Positions 1 to 7,775 of a stretch of 64,000 nucleotides of DNA are shown piece by piece (position 1 is the stretch's first letter; each line of letters opens with the position of its first letter). A model generated the notes under the pieces. It made no database searches, was not told the DNA's origin, and saw only the letters and a program-made list of their open reading frames with translations. Location of the stretch: positions 8,928,001 to 8,992,000 of the forward strand of contig NZ_CP107780.1 in the NCBI RefSeq assembly GCF_036345175.1, written 5' to 3'. This stretch comes from Streptomyces sp. NBC_00576 (lineage in GTDB: Bacteria > Actinomycetota > Actinomycetes > Streptomycetales > Streptomycetaceae). A program made the translations under genes and the position numbers.

Positions 1-51
1 GCGACGCGACCAGCGCCACCCGCACCCAAGAGCCTTACGGGCAGAGCGCGT

Positions 52-1035
52 TCACGCTGACTCGTCGACCTCTTCGGACCGTGGCCGCGGTTGCGCGACC
101 TCCTCCGCAGTCACGGCCCCCGCCATCTGTGCCCGCGCCCTCGCCCGGGACCGCGACACCGCCACCCCCGCGAGACACAGCCCGCCGCCCGCCAGCGTGA
201 GCAGCCCCGGTACCTCGCCCAGCGCCAGCCAGGACATCAGCACGACCAGGGCAGGGACGGCGTACGTGGTCGCGCCCATGCGGCTGGCCGTCGTACGGGC
301 CAGGGCGTAGGCCCAGGTCGTGAAGGCCAGGGCGGTCGGGAAGACGCCCAGGTAGATCATGTTGAGGGTCGCGGAGAGCGGCGCGTCGGCCGCCTCGCCG
401 ACCAGTTGCCCGGCGAACGGCAGACAGGTCAGGGCCCCGACCAGACAGCCGAACGTCGTCGCCTGGAGGGCGCTCGCCCGGGCCAGGGCCGGCTTCTGCG
501 CGACGACACCGGTGGCCCACGCGGCCGCCGCGAGCAGACACAGCGCCACCCCGAGCACCGACGTGCCGCCCCCGCCCGACATCGACAGCCCGACGGTCAC
601 CGCGCCCGCGAACGACACCGCCATGCCCGCGAGCAGCCGGGGCGGCATCGGGTCGCCGAGCAGCCGGGTGCCGAGCAGGGCGATGAGGATCGGACCGACG
701 TTCACGACGAGGGCGGCCGTCCCCGCGTCCACCTGCTGCTCGCCCCAGTTCAGCACGACCATGTACACGCCGAACCACAGCACGCCCGAGATCGCGATCC
801 CCCGCCAGGCCGACCGGGGCGGCAATCCCTCCCGCCGTACGAGACAGATCGCCCCCAACGTCACGAACCCGGCGAGCATCCGCCCGAGCGCCAGCGCGCC
901 CGGTGAGTACGCGGCCCCCGCACTGCGGATCGAGACGAACGCGGACGCCCACAGCACCACGGTCACGCAGGCCGCGACAGCTGCCAGCACCTCCGGACGA
1001 GGGGCCGGGCGGGAGGACGGGGACGAGGTCATCAT
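52..1035 (-). CDS. EamA/DMT-family membrane transporter
   Basis: Predicted inner-membrane exporter of the drug/metabolite transporter superfamily, 327 residues. About ten hydrophobic segments are visible in two similar halves, as expected for two EamA repeats (roughly residues 18-150 and 160-295), followed by a charged cytoplasmic tail rich in Arg and Glu. Length is typical. Two adjacent ATG codons (1035 and 1032) are possible starts. It lies 99 bases downstream of an ArsR-type regulator on the same strand, so the two are probably one operon under the palindrome at 1887-1910. The substrate cannot be read from the sequence; small metabolites or amino acids are usual for the family. Confidence 0.85.
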   Translation of the reverse strand: MMTSSPSSRPAPRPEVLAAVAACVTVVLWASAFVSIRSAGAAYSPGALALGRMLAGFVTLGAICLVRREGLPPRSAWRGIAISGVLWFGVYMVVLNWGEQQVDAGTAALVVNVGPILIALLGTRLLGDPMPPRLLAGMAVSFAGAVTVGLSMSGGGGTSVLGVALCLLAAAAWATGVVAQKPALARASALQATTFGCLVGALTCLPFAGQLVGEAADAPLSATLNMIYLGVFPTALAFTTWAYALARTTASRMGATTYAVPALVVLMSWLALGEVPGLLTLAGGGLCLAGVAVSRSRARARAQMAGAVTAEEVAQPRPRSEEVDESA

Positions 1036-1134
1036 GCTCCAGAGGCTAGGGAGGAAGGGCGGGGAGGGCTCGCGATTTTCGGACGTGCGGCTGTGCGGGG
1101 GCAGGGCGTCGTACGGGATCGGCTGTGCGGCGGC

Positions 1135-1866
1135 TCAGCGCAGGGCCGTCGCCTCGATGCCGAGGAGCTGGGCGAAACGGTGTTCCCCTTCGGGGGTCAC
1201 CCTGACCGCCCGTTCCGAGCCGATGCGTTCGCACCAGCGCGCGTCCAGTGCGTGCCGGCACAGGGCGGCGCCGGCGGTGCCCGCGAGGTGGGGGCGGCGT
1301 TCGGTCCAGTCGAGGCAGGCGCGGGTGAGAGGGCGGCGACCGGTGCGGTCGAGGTCGATGCCCGCGGTGGCGAACCAGCGCAGCCCGGCGTCCGTGAGCG
1401 CGAACCCGGTGTCCTGGCGGAGCAGCCCCCGCCCGGTCAGGGCATCGGTGAGGGCGATGCCGAGCCGTCCGGCGAGGTGGTCGTAGCAGGTACGGCCACG
1501 TGCCATCGCGGACCCGGCGCCGGACTCCCGCAGCGTGCGCGGGCGTTGGGCCGCGGAGGGGGCGACGTGGGCGGCCAGATCCTCGACGAGTTGGGCCACG
1601 CCGGCGTCGGCCAGCCGCACGTAACGGTGCCGTCCCTGGCGCTCCTCGGTGAGCAGCCCGCCGGCCACGAGTTTGCCCAGGTGCTCGCTGGCCGTCGATG
1701 CGGCGACCCCGGCGTACCGCGCCAGCTCTCCGGCGGTCCACGCCCGCCCGTCCAGCAGCGCCAGCAGGAAACCGGCCCGTGTCTCGTCGGCCAACAGCCC
1801 GGCCAACGCGGCGAGACCGGACGCGCGGCCCGGCTTCCTCGTACTCCTCGCATCCCTCGTGGTCAT
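1135..1866 (-). CDS. ArsR-type winged-helix transcriptional regulator
   Basis: DNA-binding regulator of 243 residues. The N-terminal half shows a winged helix-turn-helix of ArsR/SmtB type: a helix with DETRAGFLLALL, then GELARYAGVAASTASEHLGKL as the recognition region, then a wing around GRHRYVRL. The C-terminal half (about 120 residues) has a second winged-helix-like segment containing RGLLRQDTGFALTDAG. No CxC metal motif of the metal-sensing ArsR subgroup is seen, so a metal ligand is not supported. I chose ATG 1866 rather than GTG 1890 because a perfect 11-base-arm palindrome (1887-1910) overlaps the GTG and is better placed as an operator in the leader. It precedes an EamA transporter and probably controls it and itself. 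Confidence 0.8.
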   Translation of the reverse strand: MTTRDARSTRKPGRASGLAALAGLLADETRAGFLLALLDGRAWTAGELARYAGVAASTASEHLGKLVAGGLLTEERQGRHRYVRLADAGVAQLVEDLAAHVAPSAAQRPRTLRESGAGSAMARGRTCYDHLAGRLGIALTDALTGRGLLRQDTGFALTDAGLRWFATAGIDLDRTGRRPLTRACLDWTERRPHLAGTAGAALCRHALDARWCERIGSERAVRVTPEGEHRFAQLLGIEATALR

Positions 1867-1886
1867 GGGCCCAGCATGGGGTACGG

Positions 1887-1910
1887 ACACTTCGGCGCCC
1901 GCCGAAGTGT
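1887..1910. promoter_or_regulatory. Palindromic operator upstream of the ArsR-type regulator
   Basis: Perfect inverted repeat ACACTTCGGCG-CC-CGCCGAAGTGT just upstream of the regulator start. Arms of 11 bases around a 2-base spacer suit a dimeric winged-helix protein. Its position between the regulator and the divergent side suggests autoregulation of the regulator-transporter operon. Confidence 0.65.
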
Positions 1911-1942
1911 GCGTGGCGGGAGGTGGATGCGGATGTGGATGT

Positions 1943-2611
1943 CTACTCGGGTCGCCCCAGTTGCGCGTACTGCTGTGCCAGCCCGTCCAGCAGTGCCGTG
2001 AGGCCGGTCTCGAAGGCCCGCTCGTCGATCTTCTCCTGCTGCTCGGCGAGAAGGTGGGCCTGTCCGAGGTGGGGATAGTCGGCCGGGTCGTACGCGCTCT
2101 CGTCGTCCACGAAGCCCCCGGCGAAGGAGCCGAGCGCGGAGCCCATGATGAAGTACCGCATCAGCGCGCCGATCGAGGTGGCCTGGGCGGGCGGCCAGCC
2201 CGCCTCGACCATCCCGCCGTAGACGGCGTCGGCGAGGCGCAGGCCCGCGGGGCGGCGGCCGGGGCCGCGGGCGAGGACCGGGACGATGTTCGGGTGGTCG
2301 CGCAATGCGGCCCGGTAGGAGACGGCCCAGTCGTGCAGCGCGGTACGCCAGTCGCGGACCCTCTCGCTCCCCTCGCCGCCCTCGCCCCCCTCGAACATCG
2401 ACAGGTCGACCAGCACGCTCACCGAGTCCGCGACCGCTTCCAGGATCTGGTCCTTCGTCCGGAAGTGGTTGTAGAGGGACGGCCCGCTGACTCCCAGCTC
2501 GGCGGCGAGCCGGCGTGTCGACAGGGCGGCCAGCCCTTCCGCGTCCACCAGTGCCCGTGCCGTCTCGACGATCAGGTCGGTGCTGAGGAGGGGCTTGCGC
2601 GGTCGGGCCAT
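1943..2611 (-). CDS. TetR-family transcriptional regulator
   Basis: Repressor-type regulator of 222 residues. The N-terminal TetR helix-turn-helix is clear: STRRLAAELGVSGPSLYNHF around residues 27-46, then FRTKDQILEAV. The C-terminal half resembles the ligand domain of TetR proteins that have a TetR_C-like helical core (RDWRTALHDWAVSYRAAL, then LARGPGRRPAGL). An in-frame ATG three codons upstream (2620) is an alternative start; neither has an obvious ribosome site. It is divergent from an acyl-CoA dehydrogenase gene and the 85-base gap between them holds a 19-base TetR-style palindrome (2638-2656), so it probably represses that gene and itself in response to an acyl-CoA or related ligand. Confidence 0.85.
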   Translation of the reverse strand: MARPRKPLLSTDLIVETARALVDAEGLAALSTRRLAAELGVSGPSLYNHFRTKDQILEAVADSVSVLVDLSMFEGGEGGEGSERVRDWRTALHDWAVSYRAALRDHPNIVPVLARGPGRRPAGLRLADAVYGGMVEAGWPPAQATSIGALMRYFIMGSALGSFAGGFVDDESAYDPADYPHLGQAHLLAEQQEKIDERAFETGLTALLDGLAQQYAQLGRPE

Positions 2612-2637
2612 GGCGCACATAGTAGGGCTGCGGCTGT

Positions 2638-2656
2638 AAACTAGCAGCGCTAATTT
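2638..2656. promoter_or_regulatory. TetR operator in the tetR / acyl-CoA dehydrogenase divergent promoter
   Basis: The sequence AAACTAGCAGCGCTAATTT reads as AAA-n-TAGC-nnn-GCTA-n-TTT, an imperfect 19-base palindrome in the middle of the gap between two divergent genes. Size and symmetry fit a TetR dimer site. Confidence 0.7.
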
Positions 2657-2696
2657 AAATGTTCTTCGCGGTCCGATGTCTGTGGGGTGGCTCGTC

Positions 2697-3848
2697 ATGA
2701 ACCTGGAACTGAGCGAGGAGCAGACCGCCGTCCAGCGGCTCGCCCGGGACTTCGTCGACCGCGAGATCACCCCGAACGTCATCGCCTGGGATCGCGCCGA
2801 GGACGTCGACCGGTCGATCGTGAAGAAACTGGGCGAGGTCGGCTTCCTGGGCCTGACCATCGACGAGGAGTACGGCGGCTCGGGCGGCGACCACCTCGCG
2901 TACTGCCTGGTCACCGAGGAACTCGGCCGCGGGGACTCGTCCGTGCGCGGAATCGTCTCCGTGTCCCTGGGGCTGGTGGCCAAGACCGTTGCGCACTGGG
3001 GGAGCGAGGAGCAGAAACGCCGCTGGCTGCCCGGGCTCACCTCCGGCGAGTACGTGGGCTGCTTCGGTCTGACCGAGCCGGGCACCGGGTCCGACGCGGG
3101 CAACCTCACCACGCGGGCGGTGCGTGAAGGCGAGGAGTACGTCCTCAACGGCACCAAGATGTTCATCACGAACGGCACCTGGGCCGACGTGGTGCTGCTC
3201 TTCGCCCGCTCCACCGACGCCCCCGGCCACAAGGGCGTCTCCGCCTTCCTCGTACCGACCGACACCCCCGGACTGACCCGCCGCGCCCTCCACGGCAAGC
3301 TCGGTCTGCGCGGTCAGGCCACCGCCGAACTGGTATTCGAGGACGTGCGCGTGCCCGCCTCGGCGATGCTGGCCCCCGAGGGCAAGGGCTTCTCCGTGGC
3401 CATGTCGGCGCTCGCGAAGGGGCGGATGTCGGTGGCCGCGGGGTGCGTCGGGATAGCCCAGGCCGCCCTGGACGCGGCCGTCCCGTACGCGGGCGAGCGG
3501 GAGCAGTTCGGCAAGCCGATCGCGCGGCATCAGCTGGTGCAGGAGCTGATCAGCGACATCGCCGTGGACGTCGACGCGGCACGGCTGCTGACCTGGCGCG
3601 TCGCCGATCTGATCGACCGGGGTCTGCCCTTCGCCACCGAGTCCTCCAAGGCCAAGCTCTTCGCCTCCGAGGCCGCCGTCCGCGCCGCGAACAACGCCCT
3701 GCAGGTCTTCGGCGGCTACGGCTACATCGACGAGTATCCGGTGGGCAAGCTCCTGCGCGACGCCCGCGTGATGACCCTCTACGAAGGCACGAGCCAGATC
3801 CAGAAACTGCTGATCGGCCGCGCGCTGACGGGCGTGTCGGCCTTCTGA
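2697..3848 (+). CDS. Acyl-CoA dehydrogenase (short/branched-chain type)
   Basis: Flavoenzyme that oxidises an acyl-CoA to the trans-2-enoyl-CoA; 383 residues, the usual length. The N-terminal helical domain, the middle beta domain (FGLTEPGTGSDAGNL, FITNGTWADVVL) and the C-terminal helical domain are all present. The catalytic base is the Glu of TLYEGTSQIQ near residue 363, as in butyryl- and short-branched-chain dehydrogenases. GGYGYIDEYPVGKLLRDARV is the usual FAD/acyl binding stretch. ATG 2697 (MNLELSEEQ) was chosen over an upstream frame opening because it matches the family's N-terminus. Divergent from a TetR gene that probably represses it. Exact chain length is not deducible. Confidence 0.9.
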   Translation: MNLELSEEQTAVQRLARDFVDREITPNVIAWDRAEDVDRSIVKKLGEVGFLGLTIDEEYGGSGGDHLAYCLVTEELGRGDSSVRGIVSVSLGLVAKTVAHWGSEEQKRRWLPGLTSGEYVGCFGLTEPGTGSDAGNLTTRAVREGEEYVLNGTKMFITNGTWADVVLLFARSTDAPGHKGVSAFLVPTDTPGLTRRALHGKLGLRGQATAELVFEDVRVPASAMLAPEGKGFSVAMSALAKGRMSVAAGCVGIAQAALDAAVPYAGEREQFGKPIARHQLVQELISDIAVDVDAARLLTWRVADLIDRGLPFATESSKAKLFASEAAVRAANNALQVFGGYGYIDEYPVGKLLRDARVMTLYEGTSQIQKLLIGRALTGVSAF

Positions 3849-3858
3849 GTACATGGCC

Positions 3859-3876
3859 GGTACTTGTCTGAGTACC
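3859..3876 (+). terminator. Small hairpin after the acyl-CoA dehydrogenase gene
   Basis: GGTACT-TGTCTG-AGTACC, a 6-base stem starting 11 bases after the stop codon. There is no U-tract, which is normal for actinomycete terminators. Short stem, so weak evidence. Confidence 0.35.
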
Positions 3877-3919
3877 TTGACGGATGTGGCGCGGGCCACG
3901 TTCGCCGACTCTTGTCCCC

Positions 3920-4207
3920 ATGAGTGAGACACCGGTTCAGCAGCAGAGCACGGCGGCCTTCTACGGCCAGGCCGTCGCGTCCTTCGGCATCGCCATGGGG
4001 GCGACGGCCATCGGCATCTTCCGACTGCACGCCGACGCCTGGGTGCGCGGCTTCCTCGGTATCGCCGTCCTCTATCTGGTGACCTCCGCCTTCACCCTGG
4101 CCAAGGTCATCCGCGACCGCCAGGAGGCCGGGCAGATCGTCAGCCGGGTCGACCAGGCCAGGCTGGACAAGCTCCTCGCCGAGTACGACCCCTTGTTGAA
4201 GCCCTGA
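3920..4207 (+). CDS. YiaA/YiaB-type two-helix membrane protein
   Basis: Small integral membrane protein of 95 residues. Two hydrophobic helices are visible (residues about 15-34 AVASFGIAMGATAIGIFRLH and 40-58 GFLGIAVLYLVTSAFTLAK), separated by a short polar turn, then a charged cytoplasmic C-terminus. This matches the YiaA/YiaB two-helix domain, whose function is unknown. ATG 3920 is preferred over an upstream opening because it gives the short Ser/Gln-rich N-terminus usual in actinomycete homologues. It sits between a dehydrogenase gene and a TetR gene with no clear functional link to either. Confidence 0.75.
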   Translation: MSETPVQQQSTAAFYGQAVASFGIAMGATAIGIFRLHADAWVRGFLGIAVLYLVTSAFTLAKVIRDRQEAGQIVSRVDQARLDKLLAEYDPLLKP

Positions 4208-4262
4208 TCCACGCAAGCCCTGATCCGGAAGCACTGATCCGGAAGCCCCTGACCGGGTGCGC

Positions 4263-4276
4263 TAAGCGCCCGCTCA
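4263..4276. promoter_or_regulatory. TetR operator upstream of the second tetR gene
   Basis: TAAGCGCCCGCTCA, an inverted repeat (TAAGC-N4-GCTCA) about 50 bases upstream of the tetR start. It has the same layout as the site in front of the MaoC gene at 5475-5488 (TAAGC-N4-GCTTA), which suggests one regulator binds both. Confidence 0.6.
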
Positions 4277-4326
4277 CCCGCAGCGGTACAGTGGGGGTCA
4301 CTGTTGGTGGAAGGGGCGAACGGGCG

Positions 4327-4974
4327 ATGAGTACGGCGGAGGACACGGCCGGCGGCGAGGCGGCGCCGTGGGGTGAGGTGACCCCCGACGCGGCCCGGCG
4401 GTTGCTCGTCGCCGCGGTGGAGGCCTTCGCCGAGCGCGGCTACCACGCGACGACGACCCGTGACATCGCGGGCCGCGCGGGCATGAGCCCCGCCGCGCTC
4501 TACATCCACTACAAGACCAAGGAAGAGCTGCTCCACCGGATCAGCAGGATCGGCCACGAGAAGGCCGTCGACATCCTGCGTACGGCGGCGCAGACCGAGG
4601 GCACCGCGACCGAGCGGCTGGCCGAGGCCGTCAGCTCCTTCGTCCGCTGGCACGCCGGAGGGCGCACCACCGCACGGGTCGTGCAGTACGAACTCGACTC
4701 CCTGGGCCCCGACGCCCGCGCAGAGATCCTCGCGCTGCGCCGCCAGTGCGACGCCGAAGTGCGCGGGATCATCGAGGACGGGATGGAGACGGGCGAGTTC
4801 GACGTACCCGACGTACCGGGCACGACGCTCGCCGTGCTGTCGCTGTGCGTCGACGTGGCCCGCTGGTTCAACGTCAACGGTTCGCGTACGCCGGACGAGG
4901 TCGGCGCGCTCTATGCCGACCTCGTACTACGGATGGTGGGGCCGGGCGGCCCGCGCTCAGAGGCTCACAGGTAG
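4327..4974 (+). CDS. TetR-family transcriptional regulator (fatty-acid/lipid type)
   Basis: Regulator of 215 residues. The helix-turn-helix is TTRDIAGRAGMSPAALYIHY, followed by KTKEELLHRI, the most common TetR pattern. The C-terminal domain resembles the KstR2/FadR-like group, with FVRWHAGGRTTARVVQYEL and a late VARWFNVNG segment. ATG 4327 is preceded by a GGAAGGGGCGAA purine stretch; the frame is open further upstream but less convincingly. Its 3-prime end overlaps the 3-prime end of the convergent MaoC gene by 10 bases. Matching gapped palindromes lie before this gene and before the MaoC gene, so I infer it represses both. Confidence 0.82.
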   Translation: MSTAEDTAGGEAAPWGEVTPDAARRLLVAAVEAFAERGYHATTTRDIAGRAGMSPAALYIHYKTKEELLHRISRIGHEKAVDILRTAAQTEGTATERLAEAVSSFVRWHAGGRTTARVVQYELDSLGPDARAEILALRRQCDAEVRGIIEDGMETGEFDVPDVPGTTLAVLSLCVDVARWFNVNGSRTPDEVGALYADLVLRMVGPGGPRSEAHR

Positions 4975-5426
4975 TACCGCGACACCGACTCCGCGACGCA
5001 CACCGGCTTGTCGCCGCCCTCGCGCTCCACGCTGAAGCCGACGGTGACCTGGACGCCCCCGGGGACGTCGTCGACGCCGTTGATCGTGGCGGTGGCGCGC
5101 AGCCGGGAGCCGACCGGGACGGGCGCGGGGAAACGGACCTTGTTCGTCCCGTAGTTGACGCCCATCTTCACGCCCTCGACCTTGATCAGCTGCGGCCCGA
5201 AGAGGGGCAGCAGCGAGAGGGTCAGATAGCCGTGCGCGATGGTGGTCCCGAAGGGGCCACTGGCTGCCTTCTCCGGGTCCACGTGGATCCACTGGTGGTC
5301 GCCGGTGGCGTCCGCGAACAGATCGACGCGCTTCTGGTCGATCTCCAGCCAGTCGGTGTACCCGAGCTGCTCACCGACCGCCGCCTTCAGGTCGTCCGCG
5401 CCCGTGAAGATCCTCGGCTCTGCCAT
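4965..5426 (-). CDS. MaoC-family enoyl-CoA hydratase (single hot-dog domain)
   Basis: Hydratase of 153 residues that adds water to an enoyl-CoA or acts on a related thioester. The MaoC hot-dog motif is present: FADATGDHQWIHVDPEKA with the Asp/His hydratase pair, then SGPFGTTIAHGYLTLSLLP and the C-terminal strand VTVGFSVERE. ATG 5426 has GGAGG seven bases upstream. It converges with, and overlaps by 10 bases, the TetR gene at 4327. Its promoter contains a near-perfect TAAGCA-AC-TGCTTA palindrome. With the nearby acyl-CoA dehydrogenase it fits a beta-oxidation-like pathway. Confidence 0.87.
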   Translation of the reverse strand: MAEPRIFTGADDLKAAVGEQLGYTDWLEIDQKRVDLFADATGDHQWIHVDPEKAASGPFGTTIAHGYLTLSLLPLFGPQLIKVEGVKMGVNYGTNKVRFPAPVPVGSRLRATATINGVDDVPGGVQVTVGFSVEREGGDKPVCVAESVSRYYL

Positions 5427-5474
5427 GTCCCGGCCTCCTCGCCACTGTGTCATCGCATTGTGTCGCACCATGTC

Positions 5475-5488
5475 TAAGCAACTGCTTA
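5475..5488. promoter_or_regulatory. TetR operator in the maoC / soxR divergent region
   Basis: TAAGCA-AC-TGCTTA, a perfect 6-2-6 palindrome extended to 7-base arms by flanking C and G (5474-5489). It is about 50 bases upstream of the MaoC start and 66 bases upstream of soxR. It resembles the site at 4263-4276 rather than a SoxR box, so it more likely serves the neighbouring TetR. Confidence 0.65.
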
Positions 5489-5554
5489 GCATGGTAGGCC
5501 GTGGACTCCATGTCAACGGACTGCGGTCCGTATCGGGTGGGTAGGGTTCGAGGG

Positions 5555-6073
5555 GTGCCCCAGATTCCCGAGAAGATCCACGAACTCACGGTCGGCCAGC
5601 TCGCGGCCCGCAGCGGCGCCGCCGTCTCCGCCCTGCACTTCTACGAGTCCAAGGGCCTCATCACCAGCCGCCGCACCTCGGGCAACCAGCGCCGCTACGG
5701 CCGTGACGCGCTGCGCCGGGTCGCCTTCGTCCGGGCCGCGCAGCGCGTCGGCATCCCGCTCGCCACGATCCGCGAAGCGCTCGCCGAACTCCCCGAGGAA
5801 CGCACCCCCACCCGGGAGGACTGGTCCCGCCTCTCCGAGCACTGGCGCTCCGAACTCGACAAGCGCATCACGCAGTTGAACCGTCTTCGCGACCATCTCA
5901 GCGACTGCATCGGCTGCGGCTGCCTGTCCCTGCAGAGCTGCGTCCTGTCCAACCCGGACGACGTCTTCGGCGAACGCCAGGCAGGATCCCGGCTACTGGT
6001 GGAGAAGAGCGGCGGCGCCGGTCCGGCTACTCGTACTCCGTCCCGCCCTTCCGTGTCAGGTACGCCGGACTGA
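5555..6073 (+). CDS. soxR: Redox-sensing MerR-family activator SoxR
   Basis: [2Fe-2S] transcription factor of 172 residues that is activated by redox-cycling compounds. The MerR helix-turn-helix is at residues 10-50 (LTVGQLAARSGAAVSALHFY, RRTSGNQRRY), followed by a long dimerisation helix. The diagnostic cluster C-x2-C-x-C-x5-C lies at Cys118, 121, 123 and 129 (CIGCGCLSLQSC). GTG 5555 gives the conserved start VPQIPEKIHEL; an upstream ATG would add an unconserved tail. In actinomycetes SoxR answers endogenous redox-active antibiotics rather than controlling a soxS gene, and no soxS-like gene is next to it. The last 47 bases overlap the end of the convergent RNA ligase gene. Confidence 0.93.
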   Translation: MPQIPEKIHELTVGQLAARSGAAVSALHFYESKGLITSRRTSGNQRRYGRDALRRVAFVRAAQRVGIPLATIREALAELPEERTPTREDWSRLSEHWRSELDKRITQLNRLRDHLSDCIGCGCLSLQSCVLSNPDDVFGERQAGSRLLVEKSGGAGPATRTPSRPSVSGTPD

Positions 6074-7094
6074 CCGCCTTGGCGATCGCACGCCCACCGG
6101 TCACCGCGCTGTACCGCTCGACGGCCGGCCGGATCACCACGCCCTCCCGCAGATGCAGCCCCCGCCCGGACACCGTCTCGCGCCCGCTCGCGATCTCCAG
6201 GACCCGGTCGATGTCGTACGGACCCTCGTACAGCCTTGGTACGAGCGGCAGTCGGCCCTCCAGCAGCTCTGCCGCGTCCAGCCAGCGCACCTCCCCGTCG
6301 ACCTCCACGGACACGTCGAACACGGCGTACCCGAGCGTCTCGCGCCACCCGTCCGCGCCGTACGTCAGATCCTGCACGCCCGCCCCGAAGACCTCGCCGA
6401 AGATGCCGACCCGGCGCGCCCCGAGCCGCTCGGCGAGGCGGGCGGCGGTCTCGGCGACGCCGTGGGCGGTCACCGCACGCCAGTACAGATTGCGCGGATC
6501 CTCTTTCAGGGCAAGGGACTTGGCGCCGAACCCCTTCGAGGAGACCTGGACGCGCCCCTCGTCCGCGAGATAGGTCAGCAGGCAGGCCGAGCCGTGCAGC
6601 TTCTCGGTGAGGACGACCGGCTCGCCCGGCGTGAAGATGCCGGGGTAGCGCTGGATGTTCTCGATGTCGACCCAGCTCAGAAGGTCGGGCGCGGACTCGA
6701 CGTCGCCGTTCATGGTGGGCGGGATCGGCGGCACCCATTTGACGATGCCCAGCAGCTCCGCGAAGTCGGTGCCGTCGGCCACGGCCTGCGCCAGATCGAC
6801 GCCGTCGAGTGCGCGGGGCCGGCACACGATGCCCTGCGAGAGCTCACCGCGCAGCCGTACCGCCTTGACCCGGTCCGACCTGCTCCCCGCCAGCCGCCCG
6901 GTCAGGCCCAGCTCCTCGACGAGTTCGCCCGGCAGGACGGACTGCTCCGGGATGTACACGGCCGCGTCGCCGGTCCGGTACGAGCCCTTGGCGACGACCG
7001 CGCGATACAGGCCCACCTGGGCCAGTTCGAGTGCGTCGGCGTTCGGATGGTCATGGACGGTCAGGACTTCGGCGGTTACGCGCAGCGTCGACAT
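6027..7094 (-). CDS. ATP-dependent RNA ligase (DraRnl / Rnl5 type)
   Basis: Enzyme of 355 residues that seals RNA nicks through an enzyme-AMP intermediate. The nucleotidyltransferase motif KxxG is present as EKLHGS with Lys165 as the expected AMP-bound residue. Further ligase motifs are GIFGEVFGAGVQDL (motif III region) and EGVVIRP (motif IV), with Lys in AIAKAVS (motif V region). The N-terminal ~120 residues form the OB-fold-like extra domain of the Deinococcus-type ligases. ATG 7094 has AAGGAG seven bases upstream. No partner repair genes (such as Pnkp/Hen1) are adjacent, so its RNA substrate is unknown. Its 3-prime end overlaps soxR by 47 bases on the opposite strand. Confidence 0.85.
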   Translation of the reverse strand: MSTLRVTAEVLTVHDHPNADALELAQVGLYRAVVAKGSYRTGDAAVYIPEQSVLPGELVEELGLTGRLAGSRSDRVKAVRLRGELSQGIVCRPRALDGVDLAQAVADGTDFAELLGIVKWVPPIPPTMNGDVESAPDLLSWVDIENIQRYPGIFTPGEPVVLTEKLHGSACLLTYLADEGRVQVSSKGFGAKSLALKEDPRNLYWRAVTAHGVAETAARLAERLGARRVGIFGEVFGAGVQDLTYGADGWRETLGYAVFDVSVEVDGEVRWLDAAELLEGRLPLVPRLYEGPYDIDRVLEIASGRETVSGRGLHLREGVVIRPAVERYSAVTGGRAIAKAVSPAYLTRKGGTEYE

Positions 7095-7263
7095 GGGTGG
7101 CTCCTTGGGCGGTTCGTGGTGTCGCTCAGGTGGGTTTCATTGCCGCCAACTCTCCCTGTGGGAAAGGGGTGGAGCCACGGATTTTCTTGCTGGTATGCGG
7201 GGTTGCGGGTTTTCCGCGGTAGTCGGTGTTCGGCTGCCCGCTGTCGTGGATGGGGAGCGGGTG

Positions 7264-7617
7264 TCACGGGCTGTGGTCGCGTCCGTCCCGTGGGGCGAAG
7301 GCCGCGAGGGCGTCGGTGTCGGTCGCGCGAGCGTGCAGGAAGTAGTCGGCCCATTCGGTGATGTCGGGGTAGGACGACTCCTGGCCGAGTTGGGCGGCTG
7401 CGGCCCGGAGGTCGAAGTGCGTGGTGCGGAGTTCGATGCCCGGGCCCAGGAGGGCCCAGTGTGCTCCGGTCCGTCCGTAGGGCATGCCGACGCTGCCGGG
7501 GTTGATCACGAGCCGGCCGTGGGCGAGGCGGACGAACGGCATGTGGGTGTGGCCGCAGACCACGGTGCGGATGTCGGCATCGAGTCCGCTGAAGACTTTC
7601 CTTCCAGCGGTCGAGGC
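7264..7617 (-). pseudogene. 5-prime-truncated metallophosphoesterase remnant
   Basis: The frame encodes the C-terminal half of a YfcE/MJ0936-like calcineurin-type phosphoesterase: LDADIRTVVCGHTHMPFVR, with the metal-binding GHTH, then LVINPGSVGMPYG and a typical tail ending near the stop. The first half, which should carry the DxH and GNxD metal ligands (about 120 residues), is missing. Upstream the frame runs only about 18 codons to a stop, and no other frame encodes the missing part. A GTG at 7563 could still start a 99-residue product, but it would lack most of the active site. It therefore looks like a deletion relic. Confidence 0.7.
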
Positions 7618-7775
7618 GGGAGTCGACCAGGGTCATCCTGAATACGCAGGTGCTGAGGCGCGGTCCAGATTTTTTGGAGTCAGGTGGTCCGAGGATGTCG
7701 AGAACGTGCCGCCGGCTCCGTCCCAGGGACATCAGCGGCCACCACCGGCCGCACGAGGAAGAAGGAGAATCGAGC

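Noticed and set aside
4255..4280. The inverted repeat near GCGCTAAGCGC as a terminator for the YiaA-like gene.
   Set aside because: Its arms match the operator before the MaoC gene, and its stem is weak; an operator explains it better.
7095..7263. A possible small gene between the RNA ligase and the phosphoesterase remnant.
   Set aside because: Short frames here have no ribosome site or domain; only the ligase promoter region is expected.
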